DNA from: Clostridia bacterium | GTDB taxonomy: Bacteria > Bacillota > Clostridia > Christensenellales > CAG-1252 | Assembly (NCBI GenBank): GCA_016296985.1 | Contig: JAEDHM010000039.1 | Span: 1-11,275 of the forward strand | Direction of reading: 5' to 3' | Length of the DNA stretch: 11,275 bases | Shown here: in pieces, positions 1 through 8,420 of the stretch | Numbering within the stretch: position 1 is the first letter of the stretch | How the letters are laid out: every line of letters starts with the position of its first letter | Position numbers and translations under genes: made by a program | The notes under the pieces: model-generated | Databases searched by the model: none | What the model saw: the letters and a program-made list of their open reading frames with translations, nothing else | What the model was told of the DNA's origin: nothing

Positions 1-520
1 CCTTTTGGAAGGTGACGGTTTTTAAACTTGTGCAGTTTACAAAAGCGTTGTTATTGACGGATACAATGGTAGGTTGGAAAGATATTTCGGTAAGTCCGCT
101 TCCACTGAATGAGGACATACCAATCGTAAGATAGTTATCGGGAATTGTTATCGTCTTCAATGCAGTACAACCGTTAAAGCAGTTATCGGGGATTTTACTC
201 AAAGCATCGTTTTGTGAAAGGTTTACGGTAGCCAATAAAGTAGCTCCCTTGAAAGCCGAATGTCCCATATTTTCAACGGTGTCGGGAATGGTTATGGTCT
301 TTATTTTGGTGGATGCAAATACGTTTGCCCCAATGGTAGTAATTCCCTCGGGAATTGTTACTGTTGCAACTGAAGTATTTGCAAAAAGAGAATCTGCTAA
401 AGAGGTAATCGGATACTCTCCTAAAAGCGAAGGTATGGAAACCGTCGTTGAACCAGTATAGGAAGAAACCGTAGCCTTACCGTTTTCAATGATAAAGTCA
501 AAACCTGCCGTTTTGCTGTT
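1..520 (-). repeat. BspA-type leucine-rich repeats at the C-terminal side of the lipoprotein
   Basis: Residues about 1287-1459 repeat a pattern of roughly 22-26 residues: a TIP or TVN strand, a turn, then an xxIGxxxFxxxxxL segment (for example IPEGITTIGANVF, IPDTVENMGHSAF, IPDNCFNGCTALKTI). This is the LRR_5/BspA type, usually a solvent-exposed binding surface. About five to six repeats are visible and the array continues past the window edge. Confidence 0.85.
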
Positions 521-3500
521 GTAGTACAACGCCTTCAATTGATAATCCTTTTTTACACACTCGGTCACAACCTCAACCTTTTCGTCGACAATTTCAACCC
601 AATGCCAAAAGGTATAGCCCGTCGTTACGTTTTTGGGAGAAGCCAAAGCAACTGTTTGCGTTTCGTTGTATCTCACCACGTTTGTTGCGACCTCTTGTCC
701 GTAACCATAATCATAGCTTACGTTATAAATCTTGTAATATCTTGCAAAAAGTTCAACTTGCTCGCTTTGGTTTGATAAAACGGTTATTTGCTCGTTGTAA
801 TCTTTGTCAAGATACCAACCGCCAAAATCAAAGCCTTCTTTGCTTGCATCTTTCAAAGTTACCACTTCGGAAACTGTAATCGTTTCAGGATTTTCGCTAT
901 GATTCGTTCCCTCGTCAAGGTTATAAATTACCCTATATTTGATAGGTGTATATTTGCCGTACAAGGTGCAGTTTTCTGCAAGGAGGATTTCAGTTATGGG
1001 TTTTGTCAAAGCTTCGTCTTCAAACCAACCGTCGAAGGTATAGCCGAGTTTAGGTCTATCCCCTAAAAAATAAGCGTCCTCGGTAAAATCACCTATGTTA
1101 AAGGTGATTTTTTCAGCGGTTTGAGATAGACTGCCGTTGAGTACGGGATAAAAATCAATGGTATAAGTTACGTAGTCCCAAGCGGCATACAAATTCTCGT
1201 CCTTGCACGCATATCCCGAACCACCGATTTTGGCAGGAGCCAAAGTGGAAAGATTTTCATCAATATACCAACCGATAAACTTATAATGATCTCTAGTCGG
1301 CTTGTAAGGGACAACTGCTTGCGCCAAGGTAAATTGAACTGTTTCGGTGATTTCAGGATCACCATAACCCAAGTGATATACAAGGTCATAACTGCCTGCC
1401 ACCAATTGAGCGTATACTATTACGTTTCCGGTAGAGCCCTTTGAAATTTGAGTCACTTCTTCTCCCCAATCACCAGTGCTTGAGCCGTTTTTGCTAAACC
1501 ACCCTAAAAAGTCGTATCCGTTTTTGACTGCAGGTTGTAGCACGACCTCGTCATCTATGGTGTAATTTTTAGGATTGTGATTTGTTGCGCCCGATGCGTT
1601 GTTGTAAGTGATTGTATAGCTTAGCAAAGACCATTTTGCATAAACGGTTACGTCCTCGCGAAGTGCAGAAACGTCAAGATAGGTTACCCTTTGTTTCAAA
1701 GCCTCGTCAGAATACCAATCTTCAAATTTATAGCCATCTCTTGTTGCGCCATATAAGTTGATTTTCGTTGTAGTTCCACATTGGAATTCGTAAATAGTTT
1801 TTAGGTGTAGTTCTTCCGGTGATACGTTGGCGTAATTGATTTTGAAGACCTTTATTGACCACTTTGCAACCAAGTTTACCTCCCCTGTGCTACCCTTTTC
1901 AATTTCGCTAACAGCCTCGCCGTCAATATCACTTGCAAGATACCAACCTAAAAAGTCGTGAGTGTCGCAAGTGGGATTGTCCAAAACAACTCCGCTTTCA
2001 ACGGTGTAACTTGTTGTATTGGGGATAAGTTCGTCGGGAATATAGTCGGCGCGGACGTAATCCTTTGTTATAGAGTATTCAACAATTTCCCAATTTGCGG
2101 TAAGGAATAAATTGGTATGAACTGTTTTTTCTCGTATTGAAGATAAAGTTTCTCCCGTTGCATCATTCACCCAACCCTTGAAGGTATATCCAGTACGTAA
2201 AACCTTTGAAGGTAAATCTACCGTTTGATAAAAGTCAAATTCACTTGTTTCGACTTTATCTTCGTATTCTCCACTCTTGTCGTTGTAAACTTGATAACCG
2301 TAATTGTAGGTTAAGGTATATTTATCATTATTCCAAAGGGGAGAAAGAACAAAATGATAACCGTCACGAGGTACGCTTAAAAATTCGGCAACCTTAATTT
2401 GTTGCGCAAAATCAACGCCCATATATTGCCAATTGGTAAATTGAGAATATATTCTTTCCACTTCGGGTAAAATTACTGTTTCAGAATCTTCACCAAAGGC
2501 AATTTGATTGTTATTTTCAATTACAACCGTTGAATCAGTTTGTTTCCCCCAAACAGGAATTGCATCTTCAAAAAGGAAATTAAATACGTATTTTTTTACA
2601 AACTTAGGATATAAAGTTATGTCACCATGACTTCCCGATTTGATAACGTAGCTTCCCTTTTCCTTGTAAAATTCTTGAGAAAAATCTTCGGTCAAGAACC
2701 ATCCGCGGAAAAATCTGTTGCCTTGCACTCCGTCGTCAAGATACAAATCCTTATCGCTGATTTTATAACTCTTTAAACTGGGGATTGCAGCCCCTGTGGG
2801 CATAACGTAGTTTATCTTGTATTCAATAACCTTCCAAACCGCTTTAAATTTTACGTTACCTGCTTTACCTAAATCAATGCCTTTATATACGTCGCCTACC
2901 CTCCAAAAATCACTGTCGCAACTTTCTACCTGCCATCCTTCGAAGGTATAACCTAGTCTTTCGGGGTTTGCAAATTGCACGCCGGCGGTTACTACGGTAT
3001 AAGTGGTGGGATTTTCACAAGTTGTGGGATTGGTATAATCGTAGTTGTAGGAAATTGAATAGGCAACGGGTATCCATTTTGCTACCAAAACCATATCCCC
3101 AACCGTTCCTGCTTGAAGAGTTATGCCATCGGTACCTAAAAGATTACCCTCTTCCATTGAGTTTTTGTAAAAACCTGCAAAGGTGTATCCCGTTTTGTAT
3201 TCGGTATTGAGAATAATTTGAGATTCGACGTCGTAGGTGGCGTTGTTCTTTTTATTCAAACTGTCGTCGCTTACGTCAACGTAGGTGATAGAATAGGAAA
3301 TTTTCTCCCAAAAAGCAGTTAAGGTAGTATCTTGAGTGAAAACGTCTTCTTCAAAATTCCAACGAACTTGCTTGTTGTCTTTGTCAGTTACGTACCAATA
3401 CTTGATAAAGTAGCCCTTTCTAACAAAGAAATTTGAATATAAATCCTCAATTTTTCCGTTGTCGGTTTTTTCAGTAGTTGAAGAAACGCCGGGGATATTA

Positions 3501-4378
3501 GGATTGAAGGTTACGTTGTAGTCGTTGTACTTTTGTAACACCGTATAGGGAATTTCCTTTTTTGCTCCGCTAAAAGTGATTGTCAAGGTAAAATCGCCAA
3601 CAACGGTAAACGCTTTATCACGCAAGGTTTGATTTGCGCCGTAATTGATTTTTACGCTTGTATCGAGAAGAGAAATTGCATCGCCAACGGTACCGTCCTC
3701 GTAGGTAGGGATAATCACGGTAGTTGCAAACAAATCTGTAGTTTTATCACCTTGGATTATTCTTTCAGGGAAATTTTCTACCTCAAAGGAAGTTGCAGGC
3801 TTGTGCTCACCTACCACGTATTTGATTTCGGCAACAGCTGTGCCGTAGGTTGTTTCTCCGCTGACTCGCATGGTGTATTCGCCTGCTTTTGCTGTGGAAA
3901 AACCGTCAATTGTCAAATATTCACCACGAATAAACTCGGTACGGGTGTTGGAAAAAGTAACCGTCATTGAAAAATCGGATACGTTAGGGAAAACGTCCCC
4001 CTTTACGTATTCGGTGGGAATACCGCTTGTTTGTACCTCGGTAATGGTAATAACGTCTTGATCGTTGATAACGTTATACCTAAAAGAGGTTGCAACGCCT
4101 TGATAGGCAATAGTCATTGTGCCTACACCTTCGGTTACAGTGGAAAAACCGCTTATCATAGACTCGTTTACAAGGACTAAACGCTGACTGCCGTCGCTGT
4201 ATTTTACTATGATAGTGGTTTCTTCAAGGTCAAGTTTATCTCCTACGTAATAAGTTGAAGAAAGCGAATCCTTGCTAAGAGAGATGGATACAACGGTAAC
4301 TTCTTCTTCCTTTGCGCAAGCGGACAAAACAAGGGTTACCGCAAGAATCAAAATCATCAAAATCCAAAGTTTTTTCAT
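1..4378 (-). CDS. Giant surface lipoprotein: Ig-like modules, about 13 InlB/Flg_new B-repeats, then BspA-type LRRs (3' end outside window)
   Basis: This minus-strand frame stays open from an ATG at 4378 to the left edge, at least 1459 residues, with no stop in the window. Residues 1-21 form a lipoprotein signal: KK, a hydrophobic stretch, and lipobox LSAC with Cys21 as the expected lipidation site. Residues about 25-280 read as three beta-rich Ig-like modules (bacterial Ig-like group 3 type, with motifs such as YYVGDKL and VKYSDGS). Residues about 287-1286 hold about 13 modules of 70-90 residues resembling the Listeria/Bacteroides B-repeat, with recurring GYTFxGW and final AKW. From about 1287 to the edge lie BspA-like LRRs (TIPxGITTIGxNVFA type). 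A GGAGG sits 4 bases before the ATG, with a strong promoter upstream. The likely role is surface display for adhesion or polymer binding on the outer face of the membrane; no enzymatic domain is visible. The ligand is unknown. Family assignment is secure, function inferred. Confidence 0.93.
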   Translation of the reverse strand, partial: MKKLWILMILILAVTLVLSACAKEEEVTVVSISLSKDSLSSTYYVGDKLDLEETTIIVKYSDGSQRLVLVNESMISGFSTVTEGVGTMTIAYQGVATSFRYNVINDQDVITITEVQTSGIPTEYVKGDVFPNVSDFSMTVTFSNTRTEFIRGEYLTIDGFSTAKAGEYTMRVSGETTYGTAVAEIKYVVGEHKPATSFEVENFPERIIQGDKTTDLFATTVIIPTYEDGTVGDAISLLDTSVKINYGANQTLRDKAFTVVGDFTLTITFSGAKKEIPYTVLQKYNDYNVTFNPNIPGVSSTTEKTDNGKIEDLYSNFFVRKGYFIKYWYVTDKDNKQVRWNFEEDVFTQDTTLTAFWEKISYSITYVDVSDDSLNKKNNATYDVESQIILNTEYKTGYTFAGFYKNSMEEGNLLGTDGITLQAGTVGDMVLVAKWIPVAYSISYNYDYTNPTTCENPTTYTVVTAGVQFANPERLGYTFEGWQVESCDSDFWRVGDVYKGIDLGKAGNVKFKAVWKVIEYKINYVMPTGAAIPSLKSYKISDKDLYLDDGVQGNRFFRGWFLTEDFSQEFYKEKGSYVIKSGSHGDITLYPKFVKKYVFNFLFEDAIPVWGKQTDSTVVIENNNQIAFGEDSETVILPEVERIYSQFTNWQYMGVDFAQQIKVAEFLSVPRDGYHFVLSPLWNNDKYTLTYNYGYQVYNDKSGEYEDKVETSEFDFYQTVDLPSKVLRTGYTFKGWVNDATGETLSSIREKTVHTNLFLTANWEIVEYSITKDYVRADYIPDELIPNTTSYTVESGVVLDNPTCDTHDFLGWYLASDIDGEAVSEIEKGSTGEVNLVAKWSIKVFKINYANVSPEELHLKTIYEFQCGTTTKINLYGATRDGYKFEDWYSDEALKQRVTYLDVSALREDVTVYAKWSLLSYTITYNNASGATNHNPKNYTIDDEVVLQPAVKNGYDFLGWFSKNGSSTGDWGEEVTQISKGSTGNVIVYAQLVAGSYDLVYHLGYGDPEITETVQFTLAQAVVPYKPTRDHYKFIGWYIDENLSTLAPAKIGGSGYACKDENLYAAWDYVTYTIDFYPVLNGSLSQTAEKITFNIGDFTEDAYFLGDRPKLGYTFDGWFEDEALTKPITEILLAENCTLYGKYTPIKYRVIYNLDEGTNHSENPETITVSEVVTLKDASKEGFDFGGWYLDKDYNEQITVLSNQSEQVELFARYYKIYNVSYDYGYGQEVATNVVRYNETQTVALASPKNVTTGYTFWHWVEIVDEKVEVVTECVKKDYQLKALYYNSKTAGFDFIIENGKATVSSYTGSTTVSIPSLLGEYPITSLADSLFANTSVATVTIPEGITTIGANVFASTKIKTITIPDTVENMGHSAFKGATLLATVNLSQNDALSKIPDNCFNGCTALKTITIPDNYLTIGMSSFSGSGLTEISFQPTIVSVNNNAFVNCTSLKTVTFQK
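521..3520 (-). repeat. Block of about 13 diverged InlB-type B-repeats within the lipoprotein gene
   Basis: The translation shows about 13 consecutive modules. Most start with a strand like YSITYN or YKINY, carry a central GYTFEGW or GYDFLGW motif, then an acidic/glycine segment (ISKGSTGNV, IEKGSTGEV), and end in AKW, AVW or ANW. The modules are strongly diverged from one another at both protein and DNA level, so this is an old duplication rather than a recent tandem expansion. One module (near residues 550-640) lacks a clear GW motif. In internalins such modules are small ubiquitin-like folds that act as spacers or bind host glycans. Boundaries are approximate. Confidence 0.85.
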
Positions 4379-4382
4379 ATTG

Positions 4383-4387
4383 CCTCC
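4383..4387 (-). promoter_or_regulatory. Shine-Dalgarno site of the lipoprotein gene
   Basis: CCTCC on the plus strand reads GGAGG on the coding strand, 4 bases upstream of the ATG at 4378. It supports this start, which also gives a complete lipoprotein signal peptide. Confidence 0.85.
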
Positions 4388-4400
4388 AACAACCTACTTT

Positions 4401-4430
4401 TTGTTATTTTAACATTGTAATGTTAATTAT
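4401..4430 (+). promoter_or_regulatory. Weak candidate promoter for the DUF421-DUF4363 pair
   Basis: TTGTTA (4401-4406, 4 of 6 to the -35 consensus) and AATTAT (4425-4430, 4 of 6 to the -10 consensus) are separated by 18 bases. It faces away from the lipoprotein promoter and shares the inverted repeat. In so AT-rich a stretch this match could be chance; the position just ahead of the first plus-strand gene is the main support. Confidence 0.3.
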
Positions 4431-4435
4431 GTCAA
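4406..4435 (-). promoter_or_regulatory. Sigma-A-type promoter of the lipoprotein gene
   Basis: On the minus strand a perfect -35 box TTGACA (4435-4430) is followed, after 18 bases, by the -10 box TAAAAT (4411-4406, 5 of 6 to consensus). Transcription would start near 4399, giving a leader of about 20 bases that contains the GGAGG site. The spacer is almost filled by a perfect inverted repeat (4409-4426), so this promoter looks regulated. Confidence 0.75.
4409..4426. promoter_or_regulatory. Perfect 8-2-8 inverted repeat, candidate operator in the divergent promoter region
   Basis: TTAACATTGTAATGTTAA is a perfect inverted repeat (8-base arms, 2-base centre) between the -35 and -10 boxes of the lipoprotein promoter, and it overlaps the weaker plus-strand promoter candidate. 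A dimeric repressor bound here would cover the RNA polymerase site. No uridine tract follows, so it is not a terminator. It does not match the Bacillota LexA pattern (GAAC-N4-GTTC). The regulator family cannot be told from the sequence. Confidence 0.55.
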
Positions 4436-4497
4436 GAGGGGGATATTTGGGGGCGGTATCCTTGAATAGAAGATTATTTTTTGCGCATATTAGCATT

Positions 4498-5202
4498 ATG
4501 CTTACAATATTTTTTAGATCAGTTATCATTTATTTACTTTTACTTCTTATAATGCGCCTTATGGGAAAAAGGCAATTATCCGAATTGCAACCCTTTGAAT
4601 TTGCAATTACGTTGATTCTTGCCGAACTTGCATGTATCCCCATGTCGGAAATACAGATTCCTTTGATGTATGGAATAATTCCTATATTCGTAATGTTTAT
4701 TTTGCACTTGTTTATTACAAAATTGGCAAGCAAAAACCTTAAATTTAACCGATTTCTAAACGGCAAACCCGTTGTGGTAATGACTCCCGACGGAATAGAC
4801 AAAAGGGTTTTAGATAAACTTGACATGAACGTAAACGACCTTTTGCACGCTTTACGCGCGGCAGGTTATTTTTACCCCGAAGAGATATCTTACGCCATCT
4901 TAGAAACAAATGGAAATTTGTCTGTATTGCCCAAAGCCTCGGCAAGCCCTCTTACCCCTGCGGTACAAAATCTTGAAGTAGAAGAAGCGGAAATGCCCTA
5001 TTCCGTGATTTGCGAAGGCGTTATAGAATATACCAATTTAGAATTGTCCGGAGTGGAAGAAGATAGCATCAACACCCTTCTTTCTGAAAACGATTTAAAA
5101 TTGAAAGACGTTTTACTTCTTACCGTAAACAAAAAAAAGGACGTATATTTGCAACCCATGAAAGGAAGCGCCATAATAACGGCGATTGGAGATAATCAAT
5201 GA
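4498..5202 (+). CDS. DUF421 / YetF-like membrane protein
   Basis: This 234-residue protein matches the DUF421 (YetF) family in length and layout. There are three hydrophobic segments (about 5-22, 33-48 and 54-75). The family signature MGKRQLSELQPFEF follows the first, and after the third comes a soluble domain (about 80-234) that should face the cytoplasm. The biochemical role is unknown. Related YetF/2Duf proteins in Bacillus are tied to spore properties, which is family knowledge and not shown here. The start at ATG 4498 is chosen because family members begin with MLTxxxR just before the first membrane helix. No good Shine-Dalgarno site precedes it; TTG codons at 4447 and 4462 behind G-rich stretches are alternatives. 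Starts further upstream would overlap the lipoprotein gene and add non-family sequence. The end overlaps the next gene by 4 bases. Confidence 0.88.
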   Translation: MLTIFFRSVIIYLLLLLIMRLMGKRQLSELQPFEFAITLILAELACIPMSEIQIPLMYGIIPIFVMFILHLFITKLASKNLKFNRFLNGKPVVVMTPDGIDKRVLDKLDMNVNDLLHALRAAGYFYPEEISYAILETNGNLSVLPKASASPLTPAVQNLEVEEAEMPYSVICEGVIEYTNLELSGVEEDSINTLLSENDLKLKDVLLLTVNKKKDVYLQPMKGSAIITAIGDNQ

Positions 5203-5576
5203 AAAAAGGAATTTTTGCTCTGATAATTCTCCTGCTTATTTTAGGGCTTGGAATAGGAGAACTTTTTTATTTAAATCACACTTTTAACACCATGAAGGAT
5301 AGAATGAGCGAAGTTAGGAATATGATTGAAAGGGAAGATGCTGAAAGTTATACCGCAGTTGTTTCGGCAAAAGAATGGTGGAATGAGAAAAAAGCCTTGC
5401 TTGAAACCTTGGTATCACACAACGAAACCAAAGAAATGACTTTGAGATTGTCCGAGCTTGAAGGCTACCTTGCAATCGATGATCAAAAGTCGGCGGTAGC
5501 TACCGTTGCCATAATAATTGAATTGTGTGAAAACACAGTCAACACCTTATATTTAGATTGGGATACCATAATGTAA
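5199..5576 (+). CDS. DUF4363 family small membrane-anchored protein
   Basis: This 125-residue protein has an N-terminal hydrophobic helix (about 4-25) after MKKG, then a mostly helical charged region of about 100 residues that should lie outside the membrane. There is no lipobox and no cleavage site I would trust, so it is probably a single-pass anchor. The motif KEWWNEKKALLETLVSH and the overall shape fit DUF4363, a family often found next to DUF421 genes in clostridia. Its ATG overlaps the DUF421 stop (ATGA at 5199-5202), with GGAGA 6 bases upstream, so the pair is probably translationally coupled and the products may form one complex. The function is unknown. It ends directly at a terminator. 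Confidence 0.85.
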   Translation: MKKGIFALIILLLILGLGIGELFYLNHTFNTMKDRMSEVRNMIEREDAESYTAVVSAKEWWNEKKALLETLVSHNETKEMTLRLSELEGYLAIDDQKSAVATVAIIIELCENTVNTLYLDWDTIM

Positions 5577-5602
5577 AAAAAGGATTATGAAATCCTTTTT
5601 TT
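5575..5602. terminator. Bidirectional intrinsic terminator between DUF4363 and uvrA
   Basis: A perfect 12-bp stem (AAAAAAAGGATT against AATCCTTTTTTT) closes a 4-base loop, so either strand ends in a run of seven T. It begins inside the stop codon of the DUF4363 gene (5574-5576) and includes the last codons and stop of uvrA (TAA at 5587-5585). The GC part of the stem is only two pairs, so efficiency is uncertain, but the symmetry and place between convergent genes are convincing. Confidence 0.8.
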
Positions 5603-8419
5603 ATCTTTTTCTATTTCAATTTTCAAGTATTCACCCGTTGCGCTACCTTGCGTATTTGCAACTTCCTCAGGCGTTCCTTTTGCAATAACTCTACCGCCTG
5701 CATCACCGCCCTCGGGCCCCATATCGATGATATAATCAGCCATTTTGATAACGTCAAGATTATGTTCGATTACAATAACCGTATTCCCGTTTTCTACAAG
5801 TCTATTTAAAATTGACAACAGTTTTTCCACGTCAGCGGTATGCAAACCCGTAGTAGGCTCGTCAAGGATATATATAGTTTTACCTGTACTTCGCTTTGAT
5901 AACTCGGTAGCAAGTTTTACACGTTGAGCCTCGCCCCCTGACAAGGTTGTTGCAGGTTGGCCGAGTTTGATATATCCCAAACCCACGTCGTACAAAGTTT
6001 TAATTTTGTTGTAAATCCTGGGTATGTTGCGGAAAAATTCGCAAGCCTCTTCGACCGTCATATCAAGTACGTCGAAAATGTTTTTGCCCTTGTACCTTAC
6101 CTCAAGCGTTTCGTGATTATAACGGTGTCCTTTACAAACCTCGCAAGGAACGTAAACGTCGGACAAAAAGTTCATTTCAATCTTAATTATACCGTCACCC
6201 TTACAATGCTCGCAACGACCGCCGGGAATGTTGAAGCTAAATCTTCCCGAACTGTATCCTCTTTCAATTGCATCAGGACATTTTGCAAACAAATTTCTTA
6301 TGTCGGTAAAACATTCGGTATAAGTTGCAGGATTGCTTCGAGGCGTTCTTCCTATTGGGCTTTGATCAATACTGATAACTTTATCAAAGTTTTCAACCCC
6401 AACAATCTCTTTGCACTTTCCTTGGATTTGCGATCTTGAACCGTTTAGTTGTTGCAATAAATATGGATATAAAACTCCGTTTATCAAACTGCTTTTACCG
6501 CTTCCCGAAACACCGGTTACGGCGGTCAAAACACCAATTGGGAAATCAACGTTGATATTCTTCAAGTTGTTTTGACAAGCGCCCTTTACAGTCAAAAAGC
6601 CCTTGTCGCATTTTCTACGAACTTTGGGAATTGCAATATACTTTTCACCACTTAGATAGCGCCCCGTTATAGAGCGAGGCTCGCGACATATATCCTCAAC
6701 GCTTCCGCACGCCACAAGGTCGCCACCTAAAACGCCTGCGCCCGGACCGATATCTACTATATAATCGGCGCTACGCATTGTTTCTTCGTCGTGCTCTACC
6801 ACGATAAGCGTATTGCCTAAGTCACGCAACCTTAGCAAGGTAGAAATAAGTCTTCCGTTATCCCTTTGATGCAATCCAATACTAGGCTCGTCCAAAATAT
6901 ACAGCACGCCAACAAGTCCACTTCCGATTTGTGTTGCCAGTCTGATTCTTTGAGATTCACCGCCTGACAACGAGCCTGACGGACGGAATAACGTTAAATA
7001 GTTTAGCCCCACGTTAAGCAAGAAATTTAAGCGAGAACGAATTTCCTTGAGAATTTGATTTGCGATTATTTCTTCCCTTTCGCTTAGCTTGAGAGAGTCG
7101 AAGAAGAGCAATAAATCCCCTATTGAAAATTGGGATATTTCGTATATATTCTTTCCGCCGACGGTTACGGACAAAGCGTTGGGATTAAGTCTTTTTTGAT
7201 GACATAAATCACATGGAAGTTCTTTCATCAATGCCTGATATTCCCTTTTCATCAACTCGGATTCGGTACTTTCATAGCGACGCCTTATCATATTGATTAC
7301 GCCACCGAAACGGCTTGTCATAGTGCCTTTAAAACCATAACCGTCATAGTCCATTTCAAGTTTTTCACCAGAGCCGTAAAGCAAAACGTCAATGACTTTT
7401 TTGGGTAAATCTTTCAAAGGCGTTTTTAAGGAAAAACCATAGTGTTTGGCTAAAGACTTAAACTGTGCGCCTACCATTTTAGTATCAAAGGCAAGGCCTT
7501 TTGAATTTATAGGATTTTCAGACAAACTTTTTGTCCAATCGGGAATAACCTTGTCAACGTCAACCTCTTCGCTGAACCCCAATCCGTTACATTTAGGGCA
7601 AGCGCCGTAGGGACTGTTAAAACTGAATAAACGAGGAGAAAGTTCGGGCAAACTAATTTCGCAATCAGGACAGGTATATTGGGTGTTATATCTATATTCT
7701 TCACCGTTTAGTTCAACGGACACTTGACCTTCGGCAAGTTTTAGAGCGATTTCCAAACTATCAGTCAAGCGACGGCGAATGCCATCTTTTATTTTCAACC
7801 TGTCGACGACAACGCTTATACTGTGTTTCAACTGCTTGTCCAAAACGGGAAGTTCTTCGTCCATGGTATAGTTTATACCGTCGATACGGATACGTAAAAA
7901 ACCTTGTTTTTTATACCCTTCGATTTGTTTGTGATACTCTCCTTTTCTATCTCTTACAACGGGTGCTAGGATAATAGCGTTTGCTCCGTCGTGGGACAAG
8001 ATGCTGTCGCAAATTTGATCTACTGTAGTTTCGGTGATTTCCCTTTTACATTTGGGACAATGCGGTACGCCAATACGTGCATAAAGCAAACGGATATAGT
8101 CGTATATTTCCGTTACCGTACCCACCGTTGAACGAGGGTTTTTGGACGTTGTCTTTTGATCGATAGAAATTGCCGGGGAAAGTCCCTCGATATAATCTAC
8201 GTCGGGTTTGTCCATTTGGCCGATAAATTGGCGAGCGTATGCGGACAAACTTTCAATATATCTCCTTTGTCCTTCTGCAAAAAGGGTATCGAAAGCAAGA
8301 GATGATTTACCGCTACCCGAAAGTCCGGTAAATACTACGAGTTTGTTACGCGGTATTTCTACGTCTATGTTTTTCAAATTGTGCTCTCTGGCACCTTTGA
8401 TATATATGCTGTCTTTCAT
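5585..8419 (-). CDS. uvrA: Excinuclease ABC subunit A (UvrA)
   Basis: UvrA is the dimeric ATPase that scans DNA for bulky lesions and loads UvrB in nucleotide excision repair. The protein is 944 residues, the normal full length, with both ABC modules intact. First module: Walker A GLSGSGKSS (32-40), signature LSGGE (484-488), Walker B ILDEP (508-512), H-loop His543. Second module: Walker A GVSGSGKSS (636-644), signature LSGGE (826-830), Walker B ILDEP (851-855), His885. Zinc-binding pairs are visible at C250/C253 with C274/C277, and at C736/C739 with C759/C762. C121/C124 and C403/C406 may form a further zinc site. The start is one base after the uvrB stop, with AAGGAAG 7 bases ahead. No key residue is missing. 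The 3' end lies within the terminator. Confidence 0.99.
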   Translation of the reverse strand: MKDSIYIKGAREHNLKNIDVEIPRNKLVVFTGLSGSGKSSLAFDTLFAEGQRRYIESLSAYARQFIGQMDKPDVDYIEGLSPAISIDQKTTSKNPRSTVGTVTEIYDYIRLLYARIGVPHCPKCKREITETTVDQICDSILSHDGANAIILAPVVRDRKGEYHKQIEGYKKQGFLRIRIDGINYTMDEELPVLDKQLKHSISVVVDRLKIKDGIRRRLTDSLEIALKLAEGQVSVELNGEEYRYNTQYTCPDCEISLPELSPRLFSFNSPYGACPKCNGLGFSEEVDVDKVIPDWTKSLSENPINSKGLAFDTKMVGAQFKSLAKHYGFSLKTPLKDLPKKVIDVLLYGSGEKLEMDYDGYGFKGTMTSRFGGVINMIRRRYESTESELMKREYQALMKELPCDLCHQKRLNPNALSVTVGGKNIYEISQFSIGDLLLFFDSLKLSEREEIIANQILKEIRSRLNFLLNVGLNYLTLFRPSGSLSGGESQRIRLATQIGSGLVGVLYILDEPSIGLHQRDNGRLISTLLRLRDLGNTLIVVEHDEETMRSADYIVDIGPGAGVLGGDLVACGSVEDICREPRSITGRYLSGEKYIAIPKVRRKCDKGFLTVKGACQNNLKNINVDFPIGVLTAVTGVSGSGKSSLINGVLYPYLLQQLNGSRSQIQGKCKEIVGVENFDKVISIDQSPIGRTPRSNPATYTECFTDIRNLFAKCPDAIERGYSSGRFSFNIPGGRCEHCKGDGIIKIEMNFLSDVYVPCEVCKGHRYNHETLEVRYKGKNIFDVLDMTVEEACEFFRNIPRIYNKIKTLYDVGLGYIKLGQPATTLSGGEAQRVKLATELSKRSTGKTIYILDEPTTGLHTADVEKLLSILNRLVENGNTVIVIEHNLDVIKMADYIIDMGPEGGDAGGRVIAKGTPEEVANTQGSATGEYLKIEIEKDKKRIS

Positions 8420-8420
8420 T

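Noticed and set aside
521..3520. Repeated GGTATA/AACC-type motifs as possible CRISPR or satellite repeats
   Set aside because: They are codons for recurring GYTF and similar motifs in diverged B-repeats; there are no uniform repeats or spacers.
4312..4497. Long reading of the DUF421 gene starting at an ATG at 4312
   Set aside because: It would run antisense through the signal peptide of the lipoprotein gene and its promoter; the added residues do not resemble the family and no ribosome site precedes it.
5957..6439. 160-codon plus-strand open frame
   Set aside because: It lies wholly antisense to the zinc-finger and second ATPase region of uvrA, which is clearly the real gene; no family resemblance.
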